NCBI GenBank assembly: GCA_030041495.1
Contig: JASHNT010000091.1
Coordinates: 1-64,000 of the forward strand
Direction: 5' to 3'
DNA: 64,000 nt
Source: Bryobacteraceae bacterium
Lineage (GTDB): Bacteria; Acidobacteriota; Terriglobia; Bryobacterales; Bryobacteraceae
The first letter of the stretch is position 1; each line of letters starts with the position of its first letter. The notes under the pieces are model-generated. The model was not told the origin of the DNA and did not search any database. It worked only from the letters and a program-made list of their open reading frames with translations. A program made the translations under genes and the position numbers. Shown here in pieces: positions 25,916 through 34,342 of this stretch.

Positions 25916-27011
25916 GATAACCACGGCGGTCGCGATGTCGGGAGGCGTGGACAGCTCCGTTGTCGCCGGAATGCTGCGCTCGCGTGGCGAAGCCGTGATC
26001 GGCCTTACAATGCAGCTCTGGAATCAGCGCCGGCTGCCGGAGCTTGCGGGCGAACGATCGACAGGCCGATGCTGCTCCATCGAAGACGTCTACGATGCGC
26101 GGCACGTCGCGCAGCATCTGGGCATTCCTTACTACGTTGTGAATTTCGAGCAGCGCTTCGAGGAGCAGGTGGTAAAGCCGTTCGTCGACGAATATCTGGC
26201 AGGCCGCACGCCCATCCCTTGCACGCTGTGCAACAACTTCATCAAGTTCGATCGATTTCTGGAAATGGCCGAGGGCGTGGGCGCTTCCCGCATCGCCACC
26301 GGTCACTACGCGCGCATTAGCTTTGACGACGCTTCCGGACGCTGGCAGTTGCGGCGCAGCGTGGATTCGACCAAGGATCAGACGTATTTTTTGTTCGGCC
26401 TGACCCAGGATCAGCTCGCACGAACTTTATTTCCGCTGGGCGGAATGCACAAGAGCGAGGTGCGGGATCTGGCGCGGCAGCTCGGCATTCCGACCGCGGA
26501 GAAGCCGGACAGCCAGGAAATCTGCTTTGTCCCCAACGGAGACTACGCGGCGTTCATCGATGCGTATTTCCGGGAGCAGGGAATCGCGCGCCAGGAGCTT
26601 GCCGGCGAACTGGTCACCACCGATGGCCGAACCGTCGGCGAGCACGCCGGCGTACATCACTTCACCGTCGGGCAGCGGCGCGGATTGAAGGTGGCCGCCG
26701 GCGAGCCGTTGTACGTGATTTCCACCGAACCAGCCACAAAGCGCGTGATCATCGGCCGCAATGATGAACTGCTCCGCTCCTTGGCTATTGCCGGCCAGGT
26801 CAACTGGATCTCGATCGCTCCGCCGGCTGAACCGCTGCGCGCCGAAGTCAAGATCCGCAACAAGCACTCGGCCGCGGCGGCGACCATTGCTCCGGCCGGC
26901 GCGTCGCGAGCCGAAATCCGTTTCGACGACCCGCAGCGAGCGGTGACCCCGGGGCAGGGCGCGGTGTTCTACTCGGGCGAGCTGGTGCTGGGCGGCGGCT
27001 GGATTGAGTGA
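25908..27011 (+). CDS. mnmA: tRNA-specific 2-thiouridylase
   Basis: A 367-residue enzyme with the PP-loop [15 protein letters not shown], the early insertion [17 protein letters not shown], the catalytic [11 protein letters not shown], and the second cysteine motif [20 protein letters not shown] in the C-terminal part is typical. It makes the 2-thio group of s2U34 in Lys, Glu and Gln tRNAs, using sulfur relayed from a cysteine desulfurase, here encoded immediately upstream and overlapping. It also overlaps the following acyltransferase gene by four bases. Confidence 0.96.
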   Translation: MPEITTAVAMSGGVDSSVVAGMLRSRGEAVIGLTMQLWNQRRLPELAGERSTGRCCSIEDVYDARHVAQHLGIPYYVVNFEQRFEEQVVKPFVDEYLAGRTPIPCTLCNNFIKFDRFLEMAEGVGASRIATGHYARISFDDASGRWQLRRSVDSTKDQTYFLFGLTQDQLARTLFPLGGMHKSEVRDLARQLGIPTAEKPDSQEICFVPNGDYAAFIDAYFREQGIARQELAGELVTTDGRTVGEHAGVHHFTVGQRRGLKVAAGEPLYVISTEPATKRVIIGRNDELLRSLAIAGQVNWISIAPPAEPLRAEVKIRNKHSAAAATIAPAGASRAEIRFDDPQRAVTPGQGAVFYSGELVLGGGWIE

Positions 27012-27814
27012 GCATTCTAGGCTCGGTATCGGCGAATGCCCTGGACTTGGCCGTGCCGCGCTTGCGCCGCATCGCACTGCGCAATCTGGAGCTGGCGGGT
27101 TTCCCGAACCCTTCTGAAATCGCCGACGGAGTTTTTCGATCGCTGGGCCGGGTGATCGCCAGCGTAGCGCGATTCCCCAAGCTGAGGGCGTCAAATATCG
27201 GCCAAATCATCCGCTATGAGGGCTTCGAGAATTATGCTCGCGCGAAGGCCCGAGGCCGCGGCGTTCTCATTCCCACGGCGCATCTCGGGAATTGGGAGCT
27301 AAGCGCCTTCGCGCACGCCCTGATGACGGAACCGATGCACATCGTGGTCCGCCCTCTCGATAGTCCCCGTTTGAACGCCTGGGTGGAACGGCGCCGCGGA
27401 CTCTCCGGCAATCGCATCATCAGCAAGAGGGAAGCCGCGCGGGCGATCCTCAAAGCGCTGCACGCGGGCGATGCGGTGGGGATTCTCATCGATCAGAACG
27501 TGATCCCATCCGAGGGCGTCTTCGTCGATTTCTTCGGCCGGAAAGCCTGCGCCGGAACGGCCTTAGTCAAATTCGCGCATCGTACCGGAGCCGCGGTGGT
27601 CCCAGGCTTCGCGCTGTGGGTGGCAAATGAATCCCGCTACGTACTGCACTTTTACCCGGAAATTGAGATGACCGGCGGCGTCGCCGAAGACACCCAGCGA
27701 GTGCATTCGTTTCTCGAATCGGTAATCCGCCAATACCCGGATCAATGGCTATGGGTGCATCGCCGGTGGAAGACAAGGCCTCCGGGCGAGCCAGACTTGT
27801 ATGCCGGTTTGTAA
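27008..27814 (+). CDS. Lysophospholipid / lipid A acyltransferase (LpxL/HtrB-like)
   Basis: A 268-residue protein starting with GTG at 27008 (GTGA overlap with mnmA). It has the acyltransferase motifs [17 protein letters not shown] (H-x4-E type HLGNWE), a second block [20 protein letters not shown], and [20 protein letters not shown], then [19 protein letters not shown]. This is the LpxL/HtrB pattern of enzymes that add secondary acyl chains to lipid A or related glycolipids at the inner membrane. Family lengths are usually near 300, so this is slightly short at the N-terminus. Confidence 0.9.
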   Translation: MSILGSVSANALDLAVPRLRRIALRNLELAGFPNPSEIADGVFRSLGRVIASVARFPKLRASNIGQIIRYEGFENYARAKARGRGVLIPTAHLGNWELSAFAHALMTEPMHIVVRPLDSPRLNAWVERRRGLSGNRIISKREAARAILKALHAGDAVGILIDQNVIPSEGVFVDFFGRKACAGTALVKFAHRTGAAVVPGFALWVANESRYVLHFYPEIEMTGGVAEDTQRVHSFLESVIRQYPDQWLWVHRRWKTRPPGEPDLYAGL

Positions 27815-27839
27815 CCCTCCCGGCCGCGGCGCCGTCCTC

Positions 27840-28385
27840 ATGACAATGAAGCTCACGGTGGCTGTCCTAGGTTTGGCCGCGCTTGCTCCAATGGGGATCT
27901 GCCAGGCCCCCGCGGCTGGGCCGCAGCCAGGGCCAACGGCTGCTCCGCAGCCAGGACGATTAGTGTGCCTGTATTTCGAGCTCAACTCGCTGCGAGGAGC
28001 GGATCTGCTAACCTCCCGCAATAACGCGCTGGAGTTCGTGCGGGAGAAGGCTCCTGCGGATCGGGTCGCTGTCGTCACATACACCGGGCGCCTGAATACG
28101 CTTCAGGATTTCACCGCGGATCAAGATAAGCTGCGCGCCGCTCTGCTGAGTATCCGTCCGTTCGACAGCGACACCACGGACATGGACGCGATCCGTCTGG
28201 AGGCGCTTCAAGCAGCGGCGAAATCGCTCAGAATCCTTCCCGGCAAAAAGGCTCTGCTGTTCTTTTCCGGAGGTAGGGCGTTTGACCGGCAAACCGATCT
28301 TCGCTCCACTACCGTGGCGCTGACGCAGGCGAACATTTCCCTCTACCCCGTCGACCCGGGCGGCCGCTTACCCAATCTGCGGTAG
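27840..28385 (+). CDS. Small VWFA-related acidobacterial secreted protein
   Basis: A 181-residue exported protein (signal peptide about residues 1-25, ending GICQAPA). The rest resembles the core of VWFA-related acidobacterial domains (TIGR03436): RLVCLYFELNSLRGADLL, APADRVAVVTYTGRLNTLQDFT and KALLFFSGG. It is shorter than typical members (over 300 residues). The metal site motif DxSxS is replaced by ELNSL, so metal binding is doubtful. It is paralogous to the next gene (same FxLNSM/FELNSL, ATYT/VTYT and QDFT/QEFT elements). Start could also be at 27846. Confidence 0.75.
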   Translation: MTMKLTVAVLGLAALAPMGICQAPAAGPQPGPTAAPQPGRLVCLYFELNSLRGADLLTSRNNALEFVREKAPADRVAVVTYTGRLNTLQDFTADQDKLRAALLSIRPFDSDTTDMDAIRLEALQAAAKSLRILPGKKALLFFSGGRAFDRQTDLRSTTVALTQANISLYPVDPGGRLPNLR

Positions 28386-28435
28386 ATCGGCCTCGCGGTG
28401 TAACCTCGGCCGAGGCCGGCTCCGTCTTCTCACCG

Positions 28436-28918
28436 ATGAAGTTCGCAAGTCTGGTCCTTGCCATGGGAGCCCTGACCGGCGTGGCGTCCGCCGCGGATTC
28501 TCCCCGTCACGTGTGTTTGTTCCTGGACCTGAACTCCATGAGCCCTGCCGAGCAGGCCAAGGCTCAACAAGCCGCGGCCCAGTTTATCCAGGAAACGGCA
28601 GCGCCTTCGGACCTGATCGAGATCGCGACGTATACTTCCAAATTCAACGTAATTCAGGAGTTTACTGGCGACCGGGAGAGCCTGCTGGCGGCCCTCAAGG
28701 CTCTCAAACCCGCTCCTTTCGACGCCGATTCGAGCGGCCGGATCGAAGCCATCCAAGCCGCGGCGGGATCGCTGGAGCAGGCGCGCGGCGAGGCGGGTTT
28801 AGTGTATGTCACCACGCCCGCCGGTACGCGCAGCTACATGGCTGCGGCCGGCGTGCTTCGCTTCACCGCCAATCCGCAGCAGCCTATCGGGATCGCCCTC
28901 CTGCCGATCCAACCCTAA
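28436..28918 (+). CDS. Small VWFA-related secreted protein, paralogue of the upstream gene
   Basis: A 160-residue exported protein with signal peptide MKFASLVLAMGALTGVASA. Its body aligns with the preceding gene: HVCLFLDLNSMSPAEQ, SDLIEIATYTSKFNVIQEFTGD and a C-terminal GLVYVTTPAG strand. It also lacks a canonical MIDAS motif and is truncated relative to full VWFA-related domains. The two genes lie 50 bases apart in the same direction and probably arose by tandem duplication. Function unknown. Confidence 0.75.
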   Translation: MKFASLVLAMGALTGVASAADSPRHVCLFLDLNSMSPAEQAKAQQAAAQFIQETAAPSDLIEIATYTSKFNVIQEFTGDRESLLAALKALKPAPFDADSSGRIEAIQAAAGSLEQARGEAGLVYVTTPAGTRSYMAAAGVLRFTANPQQPIGIALLPIQP

Positions 28919-29022
28919 TTCGCCGAGCCGCCAAAATCGGACGGCTGCGTGCGGCTCGCGATGTGTTATCCTTGTAACTGAATTAAAACGGTTAAGAATA
29001 GACGAGGAGTATCGATTTCCGC

Positions 29023-29292
29023 ATGGCACTGGCGAGCGCTGTAAAGACGAAAACCATCCAGCAGTTCCGGATCCACAAAACGGATACCGGTTCGCCAGAG
29101 GTGCAGGTCGCAATCCTGAGCCAGCGTATCAATGAGCTGATGGCGCACTTTAAGACTCACGCCAAGGACCATCATTCCCGCAGGGGATTGCTTCAGATGG
29201 TCGCGCGGCGGCGCCGTCTGCTGGATTACTTGCGCAGCCGCAGCCCGGAGCGCTACAAGTCTCTGATCCAGAGCTTGGGCATCCGCCGCTAG
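29023..29292 (+). CDS. rpsO: 30S ribosomal protein S15
   Basis: An 89-residue protein of exactly the usual length with [38 protein letters not shown] and [21 protein letters not shown]. It binds 16S rRNA early in assembly. The nearest good Shine-Dalgarno, GAGGAG at 29004-29009, lies 13 bases before the ATG, unusually far. S15 is autoregulated through its leader in several bacteria, so a folded initiation region is possible here. The gene order rpsO-pnp is conserved across many bacteria. Confidence 0.98.
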   Translation: MALASAVKTKTIQQFRIHKTDTGSPEVQVAILSQRINELMAHFKTHAKDHHSRRGLLQMVARRRRLLDYLRSRSPERYKSLIQSLGIRR

Positions 29293-29326
29293 GCGCGCAT
29301 CTCCGGGCGATTCCTTGAGTCTCCTC

Positions 29327-29375
29327 TTAATCAAAGCAGGCCTTCCGGGCCGCGAACCCGGTGTGCCTAGATTAA
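29327..29375 (+). promoter_or_regulatory. rpsO-pnp intergenic hairpin abutting the pnp ribosome binding site
   Basis: An extended imperfect stem: TTAATC (29327-29332) pairs with GATTAA (29370-29375), AGGC with GCCT, and CCGGG with CCCGG at the tip. It ends exactly where the pnp Shine-Dalgarno (AAAAGGA) begins. In E. coli an RNase III-cleaved hairpin in this place underlies PNPase autoregulation; the same role is inferred here from position and shape. There is no T tail, so it is not a simple terminator. Confidence 0.55.
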
Positions 29376-29389
29376 AAGGAATTTGAAAC

Positions 29390-31507
29390 ATGCTCAGTTC
29401 GGTTGAAGTAGATCTCGGCGGTGGCCGGACCATCACGATCGAGACCGGTAAGATGGCCAAGCAGGCCAATGGAGCCGTGATTGTCCGTTCCGGCGAGTCC
29501 GTGGTCCTGGTGACCGCGTGTACCGCGCCCGAGCCCAAGGTTGGCGCGAACTTCTTCCCCCTCACGGTGGATTACCGTGAGTACACCTATTCCGCCGGGC
29601 GTTTTCCCGGCGGCTTTATCAAGCGCGAAGGCCGGCCCACGGAAAAGGAAATCCTGACCAGCCGGTTAATCGATCGTCCCATCCGCCCGCTGTTCCCGGA
29701 AGGTTATTCCCATGAGACACAAGTCATCGGCATGGTGCTTTCAGCCGATCCGGAGCGCGATCCGTCGACGCTGGCCATCATTGGCGCGGGCGCGTCGCTG
29801 GCCATTTCCGATATCCCGTTTGACCACGTGCTCGCGGGAGTCCGGGTGGGTATGGTGGACGGAAAACTGGTCGCCAATCCCGGCTACGAAGAGACCAAGA
29901 CCGCGAAAATCAATATCGTGGTCGCGGGCACCGAAGACGGCATCGTGATGGTGGAATCGGGCTCGCAACAGGCGACCGAAGCCGAAGTGCTCTCGGCCAT
30001 CGCCTTCGGGCACGATTGCTGCAAGAAGCTCGCCAAGGGCATTCGCGAGCTGATGGCCAAATGCGGCAAGAACAAGGTCGAGTACACGCCGGAACCGATC
30101 AACAAAGACCTGTACGATCAGATCGCCAAAGCTGCGCAAACGGAGTTGAAGGACGCCCTCAACACCCAGAAGTACGAAAAGCTGGAAAGCTACGCGCGCG
30201 TGGATGCGTGCAAGCACAAGGTTGTCGACGCGATGCCGGAAGAGCAGCAGCCGGAGGCCAAGAAGTTGTTCGACATGCTGAAGGAGCGCATCTTCCGGGA
30301 TGAGATGCTGAAGGAACGGCGCCGTCCCGATGGCCGCGCCTTCGATCAGATCCGCAAGATTGAGTGCGAAGTCGCGGTGCTGCCGCGCACGCACGGCTCG
30401 TCGCTGTTCACGCGCGGCGAGACGCAGGCGCTGGTCACCGCCACGCTCGGTACCAAGGACGATGAGCAGCGCATCGAGCTGCTGGATCCCTCGGAAACCT
30501 CCAAGCGCTTCATGCTGCACTACAACTTCCCGCCGTTCAGCGTCGGCGAAGTCGGCTTCATGCGCGGAGCGGGACGCCGCGAGATCGGCCACGGAGCTCT
30601 GGCCGAGCGCGCTTTATCGGCCGTGGTTCCGGACGAAAAGGCTTTCCCCTACACCATGCGCGTGGTCAGCGACATTCTGGAATCCAACGGATCCAGCTCC
30701 ATGGCTTCGGTCTGCGGCGCGACGCTTTCGTTGATGGACGCCGGCGTCCCGATCGCCGCTCCGGTTGCCGGTATCGCGATGGGCCTGGTGAAGGAAGGCG
30801 ACGCTTACGCCGTGCTCACCGATATCGCGGGCGCGGAGGATCATTACGGCGACATGGATTTCAAAGTTGCCGGAACCAAGGCGGGCATCACCGCTTTGCA
30901 GATGGATATCAAGGTTCCCAACGTCACCCACGCCATTCTGACGGAGGCTCTGGAGCAAGCCCGCAGGGCGCGCTTGTTCATCCTCGACAAGATGACTGCG
31001 GTGATCGAAAAGCCGCGCGAGACCTTGTCCGCGTATGCGCCGCGTATCTTCACCATGCAGATTCCGACCGAGAAGATCCGCGAGCTGATCGGCCCGGGCG
31101 GCAAAGTTATCCGCGGCATCGTCGATGCCACCGGCTGCAAGATCGACGTCGAGGACGACGGCAGCGTGAAGATTTTCTCCTCCGACGGAGCCGCGGCCGA
31201 CCGTTGCATCCAGATGATCACCGATATCTGCGCTGTCGCGGAAGTCGGCAAGACCTATCTGGGTAAGGTGGTGCGGATCGTCGATTTCGGGGCATTCGTC
31301 GAGATTTTCCCCGGCACCGACGGCCTGCTGCATATCTCCGAGATCTCGGAAAGCCGCATCAAGCAGGTGCGCGATGAGTTGAACGAAGGCGATCAGATCC
31401 TAGTCAAGGTGCTGGCGCTCGAAGGCAACAAGATCAAGCTCAGCCGCAAGGCGATCCTCAAAGAGCAGCGCGAGAAGCTCAAGAAGGAAGAAGCCGCCAA
31501 GGGCTAA
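29390..31507 (+). CDS. pnp: Polyribonucleotide nucleotidyltransferase (PNPase)
   Basis: A 705-residue enzyme with two RNase PH-like domains (the first with GRFPGGFIKREGRPTEKEIL; the second with RTHGSSLFTRGETQAL and NGSSSMASVCG), then a KH domain (IRELIGPGGKVIRGI) and an S1 domain (GKVVRIVDFGAFVEIFPGTDGLLHISE). Length and order are standard. It degrades RNA phosphorolytically from the 3' end and is part of degradosome-like complexes. Expression is probably tied to rpsO and the intergenic hairpin. Confidence 0.98.
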   Translation: MLSSVEVDLGGGRTITIETGKMAKQANGAVIVRSGESVVLVTACTAPEPKVGANFFPLTVDYREYTYSAGRFPGGFIKREGRPTEKEILTSRLIDRPIRPLFPEGYSHETQVIGMVLSADPERDPSTLAIIGAGASLAISDIPFDHVLAGVRVGMVDGKLVANPGYEETKTAKINIVVAGTEDGIVMVESGSQQATEAEVLSAIAFGHDCCKKLAKGIRELMAKCGKNKVEYTPEPINKDLYDQIAKAAQTELKDALNTQKYEKLESYARVDACKHKVVDAMPEEQQPEAKKLFDMLKERIFRDEMLKERRRPDGRAFDQIRKIECEVAVLPRTHGSSLFTRGETQALVTATLGTKDDEQRIELLDPSETSKRFMLHYNFPPFSVGEVGFMRGAGRREIGHGALAERALSAVVPDEKAFPYTMRVVSDILESNGSSSMASVCGATLSLMDAGVPIAAPVAGIAMGLVKEGDAYAVLTDIAGAEDHYGDMDFKVAGTKAGITALQMDIKVPNVTHAILTEALEQARRARLFILDKMTAVIEKPRETLSAYAPRIFTMQIPTEKIRELIGPGGKVIRGIVDATGCKIDVEDDGSVKIFSSDGAAADRCIQMITDICAVAEVGKTYLGKVVRIVDFGAFVEIFPGTDGLLHISEISESRIKQVRDELNEGDQILVKVLALEGNKIKLSRKAILKEQREKLKKEEAAKG

Positions 31508-31511
31508 GCGC

Positions 31512-31540
31512 GCGGGGCGCCTCGTAAACGCGTTGCGCCC
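31512..31540 (+). terminator. Possible hairpin after pnp
   Basis: GGGGCGC and GCGCCCC can pair around a 14-base loop just after the pnp stop. There is no T-rich tail, so intrinsic termination is doubtful; it may only protect the 3' end of the transcript. Confidence 0.3.
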
Positions 31541-31561
31541 CACCGGCGCAATAATAAGGTC

Positions 31562-31882
31562 GTGTACATCCCCACTCGCTACATCGACTCGGCCGAGGTC
31601 GAGAAGGCCGTTGACGCCTTCATCAAGACGCTCGGGCCGGAGGTCGTGCGCGTGCGCTACAACATCGGCGAGGATTGGATGGGTGACCCGGCGCTGTACT
31701 TCCGCGTGCTCTTGGCCGTAGATGCTTCGAGCCACCAGAGGGAGTTCCTAACCACTGCAAAGCGAATCGAGCGGGCTTTCTTCGATGAGCTGAAGCCCCT
31801 GGAGAAGTGGGGACTCTTTCCTCACGTAAGTTTCAGGAGCGAGCCAGTGCAAACCCACCCTGACGATCCCAGTTGGGTCTAG
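31562..31882 (+). CDS. Small protein paired with a HEPN-like gene
   Basis: A 106-residue protein starting with GTG at 31562 behind AAGG. The centre is VRYNIGEDWMGDPALYFRVLLAVD, which can be quoted only in part as a motif: IGEDWMGDPALYFRV. It then has a helix (TTAKRIERAFFDELKPLEKW) and a C-terminal strand. I recall similar small proteins placed immediately before HEPN-like genes in diverse bacteria, but I do not know a named family. It lacks the GS-x10-DxD motif of nucleotidyltransferase antitoxins. The next gene starts seven bases later, so the two look like a toxin-antitoxin-type pair; this is inference. Confidence 0.65.
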   Translation: MYIPTRYIDSAEVEKAVDAFIKTLGPEVVRVRYNIGEDWMGDPALYFRVLLAVDASSHQREFLTTAKRIERAFFDELKPLEKWGLFPHVSFRSEPVQTHPDDPSWV

Positions 31883-31888
31883 GCTCGG

Positions 31889-32367
31889 ATGTCCTACCCC
31901 GATCAGCTGCTGCGCTTGGCTGCTGAATTAGTGGGCACGACCGCGGGTGCTACACAGGCTGAGCTCCGGCGAGGGGTCTCGACTGCCTATTACGCACTTT
32001 TTCACCTGCTCGTCGCAGAGGCAACGCTCAATGGTCGCGTGATAGTTCGCGCGGGGCGTTAGGGCGTATGTTCGAACATCGAGTGATGAGGGCGGTCTCG
32101 GAGCGAGCTGCTGCCCCGAAGGCTACCCCGTTCCCCGGCGAAGATCCGACCGTCGTCGCAAAGCTGAGGGCCGTTGCCGAAGAGTTCGTCCGGTTACAGG
32201 ACAGTCGCCACATCGCGGATTACGACAATGGGAGGGTCTGGGACTGGTCTGAGGCGCTCCTCGAGGTCTACGGAGCCGAGGATGCGTTCAAGTATTGGAA
32301 GGAAATCCGCCACACCGACATCGCGCAGGAATACCTCGTCTCCCTCCTCATCCGCCCCCGCGGCTGA
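31889..32367 (+). pseudogene. HEPN-like protein gene interrupted by a frameshift
   Basis: The ATG at 31889 opens a reading (MSYPDQLLRLAAELVG ... RRGVSTAYYALFHLLVAEA) that stops at 32062. The rest of the protein continues in the next frame from about 32032: WSRDSSRGALGRMFEHR ... VAKLRAVAEEFVRLQDSRH, ADYDNGRVWDWSEALL and AFKYWKEIRHTDIAQEYL, ending at 32367. One missing base near CTCAATGG (32027-32034) accounts for the break. STAYYALFHLL and the later RHxADYD are typical of small HEPN-fold proteins. If the break is real only the N-terminal 57 residues are made. Sequencing error cannot be excluded. Confidence 0.75.
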
Positions 32368-32782
32368 CGCGCTCCCAAGCCCGCACAAAATGGCTTCCGC
32401 GGCCGGCTTAGTTGATTACGTGCGGGTTGCGCCGGATTACAATCCGCGCACGGCATTTTTTGCCAAGAGCAAAAAGGGCAAGACATTGAAACAGTGCGGC
32501 GAACGGCGGACCTTAGAAAACTTTCCTCAGTCCATGTGCACCTCTTTTCCACTTCGGCGAGTCGCGCGGCCCGTCCGCCGGGGAGACGCGGGGTTAGCAC
32601 CTAGGAGAATCTAGGTGTTACCCCGACGTACCTGGTTCTATTACTAGTTTGGAAGCAAGCGTGCGAACCTCCTGGAGTACATCTTCGAAACACTGGGACG
32701 AGGGAGTCTGCCGTATCACCGTGCGGACGTTTTCGCCGCCTTACCGGGCGCGGGCTTGCGTGATTATTCATAGGGGATTCAT
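32368..32782. other. Gene-poor stretch with an inverted repeat
   Basis: About 415 bases with no confident gene. A 73-residue reading beginning MASAAGLVDYVRVAPDYN at 32390 has no recognisable family. A 40-codon stretch from 32648 (GSKRANLLEYIFETLGRGS ... ending at TAG 32771) looks protein-like in composition but has no start codon, and may be the tail of a lost gene. A strong inverted repeat at 32589-32623 is listed separately. Confidence 0.5.
32589..32623. repeat. Near-perfect inverted repeat (stem of about 14 bp, 6-base loop)
   Basis: GGGGTTAGCACCTAG at 32589-32603 and CTAGGTGTTACCCC at 32610-32623 pair almost completely around GAGAAT. No T tract follows, so it is not a typical terminator. 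It lies in the gene-poor accessory pocket, and could be an element end, a transcript-stabilising hairpin or a chance relic. Confidence 0.5.
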
Positions 32783-33055
32783 ATGGTTTTTAGTCTGCGC
32801 TATTTTGCCCTGATCGTTGTCTCCTTCGGCTTGCTCATTGTCGGCGGTCTGGCGATGGTCCAGGCGGCGCTGCGCTGGCATGCCTTGCCGGTGTGTTGGC
32901 GGTGCGGCGCGCGAGCAGTCCGCCACTCAGCCACCCGCTCCTCCGCGGACTTCGTTGCGCGGTTGCTCTTGCTGGTTCCTTACCGTTGCCGCGGATGCCA
33001 GCACCGCTTCTACGCGTTTCGCACGAACCGTCCACTGCCGCAACCGCACGGTTAG
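32783..33055 (+). CDS. Small membrane protein with a zinc-ribbon-like cysteine set
   Basis: A 90-residue protein with one N-terminal membrane helix (residues 3-28) followed by a cytoplasmic or periplasmic CxxC-x(n)-CxxC module: VCWRCGARAVRHS ... VPYRCRGCQHRFYAFR. The two CxxC pairs could hold one zinc ion. The start ATG at 32783 follows TAGGGGA. I recall similar short proteins in acidobacterial genomes but no named family. It is isolated, with a gene-poor region on its left and a convergent secreted-protein gene on its right. Confidence 0.65.
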   Translation: MVFSLRYFALIVVSFGLLIVGGLAMVQAALRWHALPVCWRCGARAVRHSATRSSADFVARLLLLVPYRCRGCQHRFYAFRTNRPLPQPHG

Positions 33056-33199
33056 TCGGTCCAGCGCCGCCAGCGTTGTTCTCAGGTCTTTGGACTGGTT
33101 CGTAGGCGCGGCGCGCGCGAATAAGCGGCCGAAGCACGGGCGCAGGCTACTGCAGTTCAGCTCCCCAGCCTGCGCCATTTACGAGCTTGGCCTCGAAAG

Positions 33200-33880
33200 T
33201 TAGTTCGTGCTCACTTCCGGAAGCGCGAAATCGATATTGCGCTCCTTGTTGAGCTGCGTCGAGAATTCGCGATCCACCTGCGTGAGCGGAACCTCACGGC
33301 GCACGCCCTGCTGGGTGATGTAATTCAGCGTGCCGTTCTGGACCCAATAGGCGATCGCCGGATAGATGGTATGGTCTTTCATCGCGATCAAGAAGTACAC
33401 CGAGGGCGCGGCAGGGGGCTGCGCCGCGGCCGCATCGTCGCCGTCTGATGGAGACAAGTATGAATAATCGTGCATCACGGGATGAGCGGTTTCCGGAGTG
33501 TAATTGGGATTGATGAGCACGGACGGATAACCTTGCCCTCCGGGATCCGCGCCGTAATAGGCGGGCGGCGGGACGTTGCCGGCTTGTGGCGTGGCCGCGT
33601 AAGGCGCGGGAACACCGGTGTCAGGCGGGACATCCACATATCCGTTCGCATATCCGGGGCCGTAACCCGGATAGTAGCCGAGGAACAGGCCGGAAACGGG
33701 GATCACGCCGGCACTGGGCGCTAGTCCGGCAACACCGCCAGACTGCACCGGTCCGGAGGCTGAACCACGGGCCAGCGGACCCGCCGCTCTGCGCACCGAC
33801 GCGCCAGTCCTCGCGAAACCTCTTGTCTGCGCAAAAACCGCTGGCGAAACCGCCAGCACAGCGAGCACCAGGAACCGCAT
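33200..33880 (-). CDS. Secreted protein with Gly/Pro/Tyr-rich centre
   Basis: A 226-residue exported protein with signal peptide MRFLVLAVLAVSPAVFA. Residues about 60-150 are low-complexity and rich in Gly, Tyr and Pro (YYPGYGPGYANGYVDVPP). The C-terminal 75 residues look folded: VYFLIAMKDHTIYPAIAYWV, then LNYITQQGVRREVPLTQVD. The second half has the feel of small acidobacterial proteins that end in a two-stranded sheet domain, but I cannot name it. It is the last gene behind the haem A/oxidase assembly operon, 28 bases after the DUF420 gene, and may be co-transcribed with it. Confidence 0.75.
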   Translation of the reverse strand: MRFLVLAVLAVSPAVFAQTRGFARTGASVRRAAGPLARGSASGPVQSGGVAGLAPSAGVIPVSGLFLGYYPGYGPGYANGYVDVPPDTGVPAPYAATPQAGNVPPPAYYGADPGGQGYPSVLINPNYTPETAHPVMHDYSYLSPSDGDDAAAAQPPAAPSVYFLIAMKDHTIYPAIAYWVQNGTLNYITQQGVRREVPLTQVDREFSTQLNKERNIDFALPEVSTN

Positions 33881-33908
33881 AAAAGATCCTCCTCCGTATT
33901 TGTTGGCT

Positions 33909-34322
33909 CTACATCTGGTATAGCATCAAATACACCACCACGCCGGTGACGCTGACGTACAGCCAGATGGGCAGAGTCCAGCGCGCCAGCTTGCGGTGCC
34001 GTTGAAACCATCCCTTCAACCCGCGACGCAAAGTGATAATGGCCAGCACGGGAACGGCGGCGGCCAGTATGGTGTGAGTGGTGAGTATGGTGAGGTACAG
34101 ATTGCGGATCCAGCCGGTCTTCCTGAAATAGACGACCCCGGCGAGAGCGTGATAGGCGAGATACGAGATCAGGAACAGAGTAGAGACGGTGAACGCCGCG
34201 ATCATCACGCGCTTGTGCGCGTCGCGGCGGCCTTGTCGGATCAGGATGTAAGCGGTTACCAGCAGAACCGCGGCGGTTCCGTTGAGTATCGCGTTGAGAG
34301 CGGGAAGCTGGGCAACACTCAC
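33909..34322 (-). CDS. DUF420 membrane protein (cytochrome oxidase assembly, CtaM-like)
   Basis: A 137-residue protein with four membrane helices starting from GTG at 34322. Motifs are LPALNAILNGTAAVLLVTAYILI, RRDAHKRVMIAAF, and FRKTGWIRNLYLTILTTHTILA, the standard DUF420 pattern with conserved histidines. In Bacillus and Staphylococcus the family member CtaM is required for haem A oxidase maturation. Its place behind ctaA, ctaB and SCO genes supports that job here. Confidence 0.9.
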   Translation of the reverse strand: MSVAQLPALNAILNGTAAVLLVTAYILIRQGRRDAHKRVMIAAFTVSTLFLISYLAYHALAGVVYFRKTGWIRNLYLTILTTHTILAAAVPVLAIITLRRGLKGWFQRHRKLARWTLPIWLYVSVTGVVVYLMLYQM

Positions 34323-34342
34323 GTTTTACCCTTGCTTACATT

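Noticed and set aside
29327-29375. Intrinsic terminator of rpsO
   Set aside because: There is no T tract after the stem; an A-rich ribosome binding site of pnp follows directly.
32174-32614. 146-codon reading overlapping the HEPN-like gene
   Set aside because: It runs in another frame through recognisable HEPN sequence and its own translation has low-complexity, arginine-serine-rich shadow composition.
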